From assembly GCA_016839425.1 (NCBI GenBank), contig JAEOUI010000486.1, positions 1-10,642 of the forward strand: a stretch of DNA of 10,642 nt, read 5' to 3'. How positions within the stretch are numbered: position 1 is the stretch's first letter; every line of letters begins with the position of its first letter. Position numbers and translations under genes: made by a program. Positions 1 through 4,623 of the stretch are shown one piece after another. Origin of the DNA: Promethearchaeota archaeon. Lineage in GTDB: Archaea > Asgardarchaeota > Lokiarchaeia > Sigynarchaeales > SOKP01. The notes below the pieces were generated by a model. That model had not been told where the DNA came from. It saw only the letters and a list, made by a program, of their open reading frames with translations, and did no database searches.

Positions 1-166
1 ATCCGTAGGCGGTCATACCGATGTTTTCCGTGATTTTAAACACTTTTTTGGTTTTTTTATTCGAAACCGTATATCCCCACGTAGCGCGATTATCGTTTGC
101 CAGCACTACACCATCCTTGCATTTTATTGCCACGCCCGCAGCGCCTGGTACCATTATTTCTCCCAT
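1..166 (-). CDS. psmB: Proteasome beta-type subunit, N-terminal part (cut by window edge), catalytic Thr apparently missing
   Basis: The minus strand opens with ATG at 166 and runs 55 codons to the window edge. The translation matches the N-terminal region of 20S proteasome beta subunits: GVAIKCKDGVVLAN, then DNRATWGY, then KKVFKITENIGMT. Only eight residues (MGEIMVPG) precede the fold, like a short beta propeptide and unlike alpha subunits, which carry a roughly 30-residue N-terminal helix. Aligned on GVAIKCKDGVVLA, the position of catalytic Thr1 is Ala (GAAGVAIK where active subunits have GTTTVGIK), while the Asp17 and Lys33 equivalents are present. It may therefore be a non-catalytic beta paralogue that depends on an active partner. 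A second in-frame ATG at 154 has GGGAG seven bases upstream and could be the true start. Neither start restores a threonine. The family call is firm; loss of activity is inference from the missing nucleophile. Confidence 0.87.
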   Translation of the reverse strand, partial: MGEIMVPGAAGVAIKCKDGVVLANDNRATWGYTVSNKKTKKVFKITENIGMTAYG

Positions 167-212
167 TTTTCGAACCTTTATTTTTAGTAATTCGTTTTCT
201 TTATAACTTTAG

Positions 213-220
213 TTTTATAA
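213..220 (-). promoter_or_regulatory. Candidate TATA box for the proteasome beta-type gene
   Basis: TTATAAAA on the minus strand lies 47 bases before the ATG at 166. Archaeal initiation about 25 bases downstream would give a short leader of about 20 bases. A second TATA-like match (TTATAAAG) sits nearby at 200-207. The rest of 167-389 is AT-rich and holds no gene I can support. Prediction by position and composition only. Confidence 0.4.
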
Positions 221-389
221 TACACGAGAATTAATTAAAATTTTCCTTTTAAAAATTATAAAATTGCTAATACAAATTTTTCATTCTGTCAAATCTCTTT
301 TATTTTTGAAATTAATTAAGAATTAAGAAATCGAATTTTATTTCCTTTATCTTCACTATTAGATTTTTTAAATGCGTAGTAATCCAAGA

Positions 390-1445
390 CTAATTTAATT
401 TATCGGGAAGAATAATTATGAAATTACTTCCTTTTGTATGATCTCCTTTAATCCTATCCTCTACCCAAATATGTCCTTGTGAATTTTGAATGACTTTTAA
501 TATCAAGGACAATCCTAATCCCATTCCCTTTCCTCCTTTCAGTTCATGGTGTCCTTTTTGAAATATTTTTTGCTTTTTATCTTCTGGTACACCCAATCCA
601 TTGTCAATAAACTCTAATTTAATGTATTTCTTTCCATCCCTGACACATCTAGAAACGGAAATCTTAATTTCAACAAACGAATTTAAATTGTATTTTATTG
701 CATTGTTTAATAGATTTTCAAACACTTGCAGTAATACTGGACTTGACTGAATTTCGAGAGAATCGTCTGGAGGGTTTAGCTCCACATTAAATCTTTTTTC
801 TTCAAAGATATTTTGAGTATTATTAATGGCCTCTTTTAATGTATCATATAATTCAAGTTTCACGGATTCTATCTCGTGATTTTCTACTACTTCGGACAAA
901 TATCGAACCGTATTTACCAACTTAACACCTCGATCGACAGCATTTCTAATAGCACTTAAAGCACCGTTTAAATTTAATTCAAAAGGTTTTTCTTTAGAGT
1001 CAAGATGAATTAATCCCAAGCAGGCATTGCCTCGAATGATGGCAAAGATATTATTCACATCGTGTGTGAATAAATCCTTGTAGAAGTTCTCGTGTTCATA
1101 AGCCCTCCGATATTTCAATTCAGATTCTACTAGCTGAGTATTAATTTTTCTCAATTTAGACTCGAAGTGAGCGACAATTGGGGAAATTAAAATTAAGGTT
1201 ATAGAAATTAAATTATTGATATATCTTAATTCCCAAGCTCCTGGAATACCATAAACATCTAAAACGATGAAAATTAAGGTCAGTAACGAGAAAAATGCAA
1301 AGATAATAAAAGATATGTAATAATAAGTCCTTTTTTGATAGAAAATGTGGATGAGCATTATGATTATCGCTAAATTAATCAGTAACATGAAGACCTGTAA
1401 TTGAAAAACCAATAACGCTGAAAAATCTTGAAATATTATTATCAA
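390..1445 (-). CDS. Membrane sensor histidine kinase, kinase-bearing part
   Basis: Sensor kinase: it autophosphorylates a histidine and passes the phosphate to a response regulator, none of which is seen nearby. From the TTG at 1445 there are 351 codons. Hydrophobic segments at about 5-33, 42-63 and 76-93 are membrane spans. A short linker leads to the H-box (FTHDVNNIF, phospho-acceptor His128). The HATPase domain follows: N-box ENLLNNAIKYN (243-253), G1 DNGLGVP (281-287), and the ATP-lid glycines GKGMGLGL (305-312). All catalytic motifs look intact. The start is doubtful: TTG has no ribosome site, and the same frame is open upstream for 33 more codons to a TAG at 1545-1547, beyond which it continues as the membrane fragment ending there. 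I read both as one gene of about 450 codons broken by an amber codon. If translation restarts inside, ATG at 1388 is another option. The gene's own stop is also TAG, unlike its neighbours, which end in TAA. Confidence 0.88.
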   Translation of the reverse strand: MIIIFQDFSALLVFQLQVFMLLINLAIIIMLIHIFYQKRTYYYISFIIFAFFSLLTLIFIVLDVYGIPGAWELRYINNLISITLILISPIVAHFESKLRKINTQLVESELKYRRAYEHENFYKDLFTHDVNNIFAIIRGNACLGLIHLDSKEKPFELNLNGALSAIRNAVDRGVKLVNTVRYLSEVVENHEIESVKLELYDTLKEAINNTQNIFEEKRFNVELNPPDDSLEIQSSPVLLQVFENLLNNAIKYNLNSFVEIKISVSRCVRDGKKYIKLEFIDNGLGVPEDKKQKIFQKGHHELKGGKGMGLGLSLILKVIQNSQGHIWVEDRIKGDHTKGSNFIIILPDKLN

Positions 1446-1544
1446 TATTAAAGATTTTTTATGTTTTATACTCTTTTTAGCTTGTTTTAATGTTTTAAAT
1501 TCATCAAAAGCCGTTGCAAGAAAAAATAGAATTATTCCAAAAGC

Positions 1545-1547
1545 CTA
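1545..1547 (-). other. In-frame amber codon splitting the histidine kinase frame
   Basis: CTA on the plus strand reads TAG on the minus strand. The frame is open on both sides, from ATG 1742 to the TAG stop at 390-392. A single base change from Leu (TTG), Trp (TGG) or Tyr (TAT/TAC) codons could have produced it. No stop-and-restart signal such as a ribosome site follows it. Confidence 0.75.
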
Positions 1548-1742
1548 TAAAATATTACTCGCAACTCTTAGGTTTAAAGAAAATACTTTCAAATACATTA
1601 TTAATGCTCCAAGAGCAAAAATGATTATTGAGGGAACATACTGTCGTAAATCTTTTTGCTTTTTACTCACGATTATAAATAAAAATGCCGCTACCCAAGT
1701 TAAGCAGCTAATAAAAAAATCAAGGACGCTTTCATCAATCAT
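1545..1742 (-). pseudogene. N-terminal membrane fragment of the histidine kinase, ended by an in-frame TAG
   Basis: This 65-codon frame starts at ATG 1742, with a TAA in frame just upstream and no clear ribosome site. It encodes two hydrophobic spans (about residues 9-25 and 36-54) separated by a basic loop (SKKQKDLRQ), and stops at TAG inside what looks like a third span. Reading on in the same frame gives AFGIILFFLATAF, a good second half of that span, then a charged linker and the kinase. The lengths agree: 33 sense codons lie between the TAG and the TTG at 1445. It could instead be an independent two-span small protein, but the split span and shared frame favour a broken gene. I see no other domain in it. 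Confidence 0.6.
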
Positions 1743-2060
1743 TCTAATCAGAATATGGAAATATCGTTAAATAAAGAGAGAAAGTGTCATTATTTATTTT
1801 TTTAGAAAACAAAATATGTTACATTATCAACATTTTAAGACATTATGAAGAATGTGATTTATGGTCAATTTCAAGAATTTAAGGTCTATAAACCCTAAAA
1901 CCATTAATAATTACTAAGATAGAAATAATCCATAAATGCAATATCCATCATAACTTGATTAGCACGATCACGAAATTCGCATTATTATTTCATTTTAATT
2001 TAATTTTTCTTGATCAATCTTTTTTTATCAGTCTTGCCTATCCTAAGAAAAAAGTGTCTA

Positions 2061-2101
2061 TCGGTGATGTATCCTAGTTCGACCACGGATCGACCCGAGT
2101 T
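2061..2101 (+). other. tRNA-Asp-like fragment, degenerate (candidate)
   Basis: A GC-rich island in AT-rich surroundings. GTGATGTATCCTAGTTCGAC resembles the D-arm to anticodon-stem part of archaeal tRNA-Asp genes, and the following ACCCGAGTT resembles the 5' half of a T-arm. Between them, TCGA and TCGA can pair around a seven-base loop (CCACGGA). That loop lacks U33 and the GUC anticodon, the 3' half of the T-arm is replaced by AT-rich sequence, and I find no acceptor stem. It is not an intact tRNA. It could be a decayed tRNA copy or an attachment-site remnant, or chance. The resemblance is from memory of tRNA sequence patterns, hence the low confidence. Confidence 0.28.
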
Positions 2102-2240
2102 AAAAATAAATTATGCATGCTTTTTTTGGTGATCAATAGTGGAATGTTGGCAGAAAAATTCTCCATTAACGATGTTCAAAAAAATATTGTCGTAATTTTT
2201 TTGTTAAACTTCCGAAATTTTACCGTAACCCTACAAAACA

Positions 2241-2248
2241 TTTAAATA
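2241..2248 (+). promoter_or_regulatory. TATA box of the histone gene
   Basis: TTTAAATA, preceded by a purine-rich stretch (CAAAACA) that could serve as a BRE. Initiation about 27 bases downstream would fall near 2271 and leave a leader of about 70 bases before the ATG at 2344. Confidence 0.5.
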
Positions 2249-2330
2249 TCTCTTCCCATATATTATTAACTAAGAACTATAAAAAATAAATCAAAAATAA
2301 ATTAAAAACTAACGTTTTAAAAAAAAATTT

Positions 2331-2335
2331 GGAGG
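2331..2335 (+). promoter_or_regulatory. Strong ribosome binding site of the histone gene
   Basis: GGAGG with eight bases before ATG 2344, an ideal Shine-Dalgarno placement that fixes the start. Together with the richer codon choice in the gene it suggests high expression. Confidence 0.8.
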
Positions 2336-2343
2336 AATGAATT

Positions 2344-2562
2344 ATGGCAAAAAAGAAACATAGTTTTGCGTGGTCGCCAATTAGACGACTCATGAAACAA
2401 CAAGGAGCATCTATCGTGGCCCGAAACGCAGTAGACTTGTTAATCGATCACTTGGAAAAGACCGCTACTGGCCTTACCGAACAAGCTCGAGCGTTCACGA
2501 TGCACGCAAACCGAAAGAAGATCACGAAGAACGACCTTCTCTTGGCAATCAAGTACAAATAA
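2344..2562 (+). CDS. Archaeal histone
   Basis: A 72-residue single histone fold, close to the usual 66-69 residues, which dimerises and wraps DNA. Helix 1 is SPIRRLMKQQG (11-21), the long central helix spans about 25-53, and helix 3 is KNDLLLAIKYK (62-72). The HANRKKI segment matches the second DNA-contact loop of HMfB-type histones. Arg57 and Asp64 keep the seven-residue spacing of the Arg-Asp clamp of the histone fold. The position equal to HMfB Thr54 is Lys59 here. The N-terminus adds a short basic stretch (AKKKH) before the fold, and the C-terminus ends with helix 3, with no tail. Codon choice is richer in C-ending codons than in neighbours, as expected for an abundant protein. It is monocistronic, with its own TATA box, a strong ribosome site and a following T-run. 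Family call is firm. Confidence 0.95.
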   Translation: MAKKKHSFAWSPIRRLMKQQGASIVARNAVDLLIDHLEKTATGLTEQARAFTMHANRKKITKNDLLLAIKYK

Positions 2563-2603
2563 ACATCAGTACTTTCCTGTCATTTTTGATAGTTAAAACT
2601 TAA

Positions 2604-2611
2604 TTTTTTTT
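2604..2611 (+). terminator. T-run terminator after the histone gene
   Basis: Eight T residues begin about 42 bases after the histone stop, followed by further pyrimidine-rich sequence. Archaeal RNA polymerase ends transcription at U-runs without needing a strong hairpin. The convergent FKBP gene makes a stop signal here sensible. Confidence 0.5.
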
Positions 2612-2742
2612 CTACTCTTTATTATTTCTTACAATTTTCAATATATTTATTGAGTATTTTATTAATAATTTGGAAAATATTAATAATAGATTAAATCATA
2701 TCTTCAATTAAATCTGATAAAATTGCCTTATTAATAATAAGT

Positions 2743-2754
2743 AAAAAGAAAAAA
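2743..2754 (-). terminator. T-run terminator after the FKBP gene
   Basis: On the minus strand this reads TTTTTTCTTTTT, a few bases beyond the FKBP stop codon at 2758-2760. It is placed for U-run termination between convergent genes. Confidence 0.5.
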
Positions 2755-2757
2755 TAA

Positions 2758-3279
2758 TTAATGATCGTGTCCACAGTTGTCAGTGCAACCGTCTCCACAC
2801 CCAAAAGAGCCTTCTTCTTCGCAACCACAACCACAGAAGTTATCTGGTTCGCATCCAGTTTCCACGATTGAAATTTTAAAATTTAATATTTTACCAGCCA
2901 TTGGATGGTTCATATCGTAGCTAACTTCCGATTCCGAGACATCCGTTATTCTAGCAAAATGACCATTGCCGTCCTGATCGACAATTTGTAGCATCATTCC
3001 AGGTTCCAACTCTGCGTCTTTTGGAAATTTGGTCATTGGTATTTTGCCCAATAATTTTTCTTCGTAATCACCATAAGCCTCGCTTGGTTGTAGCTTGATC
3101 GAGTATTCATCACCTACTTCCTTGCCAAGAACCGAATCGTCGAATCCTTTTATAATATGTCCCGCACCTACTTCGAACTTGAAAGGCTGTCCGAGCATTT
3201 CGGAACTGTCGAATACGGAACCGTCGTCAAAGGTCCCAACGTAATGAACCATAATAACATCTCCTTTTTTTATCGCCAT
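2758..3279 (-). CDS. FKBP-type peptidyl-prolyl isomerase, SlyD-like, with Cys/His-rich metal tail
   Basis: Catalyses cis-trans isomerisation of proline bonds and acts as a folding helper in the cytoplasm. Residues 1-70 hold the first half of the FKBP fold (KKGDVIMVHYVGTFDDG, VFDSS, IIKGFDDSVLG). Residues about 72-125 are the inserted chaperone (IF) domain of long-type FKBPs. The fold closes with NHPMAGK (124-130), a hallmark of SlyD-like enzymes. The C-terminal tail carries seven cysteines (143, 149, 151, 153, 161, 165, 169) and histidines 171 and 173, resembling the metal-binding tail of bacterial SlyD, which binds nickel and other ions. Metal choice here is unknown. There is no signal peptide. 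The ATG at 3279 is preferred because the first beta strand needs it; the later ATG at codon 10 has a GGAG eight bases upstream but would lose that strand. It is transcribed alone. Confidence 0.94.
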   Translation of the reverse strand: MAIKKGDVIMVHYVGTFDDGSVFDSSEMLGQPFKFEVGAGHIIKGFDDSVLGKEVGDEYSIKLQPSEAYGDYEEKLLGKIPMTKFPKDAELEPGMMLQIVDQDGNGHFARITDVSESEVSYDMNHPMAGKILNFKISIVETGCEPDNFCGCGCEEEGSFGCGDGCTDNCGHDH

Positions 3280-3304
3280 TTGTATTCACTTTTTTCTTGC
3301 TGGG

Positions 3305-3312
3305 TATAAATA
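3305..3312 (-). promoter_or_regulatory. TATA box of the FKBP gene, placed for a leaderless transcript
   Basis: TATTTATA on the minus strand, centred about 29 bases before the ATG at 3279. Normal archaeal spacing puts the transcript start within a few bases of the start codon, so the mRNA is probably leaderless, which fits the lack of a ribosome site before that ATG. Confidence 0.5.
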
Positions 3313-3456
3313 GAGCAATAATTAAAACCTAATAAGTTTTTTTCCAATATTTTATAAAAAATAGTTTTCTAATAGGAATTTATAACTTATAATTTATCCT
3401 TATTCTGTTTATTTTAACGGTTTTAGAATATTTCTTAGATTGGACATAGAAATATA

Positions 3457-3966
3457 TTACAAAATTTGAATTATATCCTCGCCATCTTCCGTTTCTTTTC
3501 TTGATAATTTCTTGAAGTAATCCTTTTGTCTTAAAAACGAGTGTAATTCCTTAAATTTCTCGAAAATTTTTTCGTCTGACAGACCATAAGGTAAATAAGC
3601 GTTAAGACCATGTACTTCGGATAAATCAATGGAATTCAAGGGTTGGAAATTTAAGTACCAATAGGCTCTTTGTTCTGGATCGTACGGCAATCTAAGTTCT
3701 TCAAGATAATTTATTTCCTTAAAAACAGTAACTAGAAATTTGAAATAAAGTTCAGCATCGCTTTCACTTTCGGAAGGGCGCTCAAATGATATAAATGGTC
3801 GATATCCGAGCGTCTTGTCGTGGCCATCAGAGATCATTGCTGAACAAGACATCTTTGTTATATATCCCCATTTATTGAAATTCTTTATAAATCTAGCAAT
3901 ACCCCCATCGACATAGACCCCTTTAGATATCTTGATTTCTAAAGAGTCACTACCTTCCTTTTTCAT
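3457..3966 (-). CDS. Unrecognised 169-residue protein with an SCS...DGHD motif
   Basis: I do not recognise this protein. It is 169 residues, soluble, acidic in its middle and end, with no signal peptide or membrane span. The N-terminal half has a glycine turn (VYVDGG, 18-22), a helix, then GYITKMSCSAMISDGHD (34-50) and a strand YRPFISF (55-61). Small proteins that sense or bind a ligand often show this order (helix, Gly-Tyr, Ser-Cys-Ser, Asp-His, Pro-x-Ile-x-Phe), and the Cys41/His49 pair could be an active or metal site; this is only a suggestion. The second half looks mostly helical, ending in a lysine- and glutamate-rich stretch. It starts at ATG 3966 and stops with TAA. A 14-base palindrome lies one base upstream of the start codon. 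It is 177 bases from the FKBP gene, which has its own promoter, so they need not be linked. Confidence 0.8.
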   Translation of the reverse strand: MKKEGSDSLEIKISKGVYVDGGIARFIKNFNKWGYITKMSCSAMISDGHDKTLGYRPFISFERPSESESDAELYFKFLVTVFKEINYLEELRLPYDPEQRAYWYLNFQPLNSIDLSEVHGLNAYLPYGLSDEKIFEKFKELHSFLRQKDYFKKLSRKETEDGEDIIQIL

Positions 3967-3967
3967 A

Positions 3968-3981
3968 TAAACACGTGTTTA
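3968..3981. promoter_or_regulatory. Perfect 14-base palindrome at the start of the 169-residue gene (operator candidate)
   Basis: TAAACACGTGTTTA reads identically on both strands and begins one base upstream of the ATG at 3966. A dimeric regulator bound here would block the start of the gene. No second copy was noticed in the window. Function is inference from symmetry and position. Confidence 0.4.
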
Positions 3982-4173
3982 AAGCGCGCCAGTAGGGCGA
4001 AAGAAGCATTCCTTAATATTAACAAGAATACTTACCATTTTGCACGCAATTAATCGGTTAATTAATTGTACAGCCTTATAATTGTAACGATTATATTTGC
4101 TTATAAATGTATATGGTATAAAATTGCACGATCAAGTTCTCAAAAACTATTTTTCTTAACTATATTAGCTCTA

Positions 4174-4200
4174 TTATAAAAGATGTAATATCTTTCATAA
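4174..4200. repeat. Imperfect inverted repeat
   Basis: Eleven-base arms (TTATAAAAGAT and ATCTTTCATAA) with one mismatch flank a five-base spacer (GTAAT). It lies in non-coding DNA between divergent genes. It could be an operator or an RNA hairpin. In DNA this AT-rich, such a dyad can also arise by chance. Confidence 0.4.
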
Positions 4201-4402
4201 CGCAATATCGATAAGCAATTCATTAATTATCATTATTAAAAGTAAATGTCATTTTGAGATTCTTAAAAAATAATGGAAAAAAAAAAATATCCAGATGGAC
4301 AATTAGTTCTATATTTTTTACGATCACCTCCTTAATTCCTTTTAAATTTAAGAAGAATTTAAAGATAATAATCGTGTATCTTTTAATATTTAAAATCAAT
4401 CA

Positions 4403-4420
4403 GGAGCCTAGAAAGGCTCC
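4403..4420. other. Seven-base-pair GC-rich hairpin with four-base loop
   Basis: GGAGCCT and AGGCTCC pair perfectly around AGAA. On the plus strand a short C-T4 run follows. It is the most stable small hairpin I noticed in the non-coding DNA. It is about 200 bases ahead of the DUF362 start and upstream of its TATA box, so it is unlikely to be in that leader. It may belong to an unrecognised small RNA or to a decayed element. Confidence 0.5.
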
Positions 4421-4592
4421 CTTTTGGCCCATTGGGAGATTTTCAATCATTGGTAATCCTCTTGAAAACACTATAAATGGGTCAAATATAGATAGGTATT
4501 GTAAAATAAATAATTTTTGTCAAGGAAAAACGGCTCTATGCAAACATAACAAGACACAAAAATAAGTATTAAATTACTTGGAACTACTATTA

Positions 4593-4600
4593 TTATACAT
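4593..4600 (+). promoter_or_regulatory. TATA box of the DUF362 operon, placed for a leaderless transcript
   Basis: TTATACAT is centred about 27 bases before ATG 4624, so the transcript should start at or next to the start codon. No ribosome site precedes that ATG, which agrees with leaderless translation of the first gene. Confidence 0.5.
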
Positions 4601-4623
4601 AAAAATTATTTTAAGATTTTAGC

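Larger units (their letters stand above)
1743..2343. other. Long intergenic region between divergent kinase and histone genes
   Basis: About 600 bases without a convincing gene. The kinase promoter must lie at its left end on the minus strand, where only weak AT-rich TATA-like sequence is visible near 1790-1803. The right end holds the histone promoter, leader and ribosome site. The middle is AT-rich with one GC-richer island at 2061-2101 that resembles part of a tRNA-Asp gene. Short open frames here lack good starts. The length is generous for a histone promoter, so control elements or a small RNA are possible but not shown. Confidence 0.6.
3967..4623. other. Long intergenic region between divergent genes, with inverted repeats and a GC-richer island
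   Basis: About 657 bases between the minus-strand 169-residue gene and the plus-strand DUF362 gene. It holds the palindrome at 3968-3981, an imperfect inverted repeat at 4174-4200, a tight hairpin at 4403-4420, a GC-richer island (about 4400-4565) open in frames on both strands, and the DUF362 TATA box. A 103-codon plus frame (4254-4565) covers much of it. Its first part is low-complexity AT-rich translation with no ribosome site, so I do not call a gene. Confidence 0.6.

Noticed and set aside
21..206. Plus-strand open frame of 61 codons
   Set aside because: It lies opposite the proteasome beta-type gene, whose protein is recognisable, so this is an antisense shadow.
1545..1547. Calling the TAG a pyrrolysine codon
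   Set aside because: No pyl genes are in the window, the site is in a hydrophobic membrane span, and nothing here supports suppression; left as one option to test.
2000..2086. Minus-strand GTG-start frame of 28 codons reading VVELGYITDRHFF and onward
   Set aside because: It overlaps the tRNA-like island in antisense, has no ATG or ribosome site, and antisense tRNA sequence often yields such peptide-like text.
2061..2101. Box C/D guide RNA
   Set aside because: GTGATGT resembles box C, but no CTGA box D or D' is found at suitable spacing.
4254..4565. Plus-strand open frame of 103 codons
   Set aside because: Its first half is low-complexity translation of AT-rich DNA, it has no ribosome site, and the GC-richer second half is about equally protein-like on the other strand. 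Kept only as an island to check.
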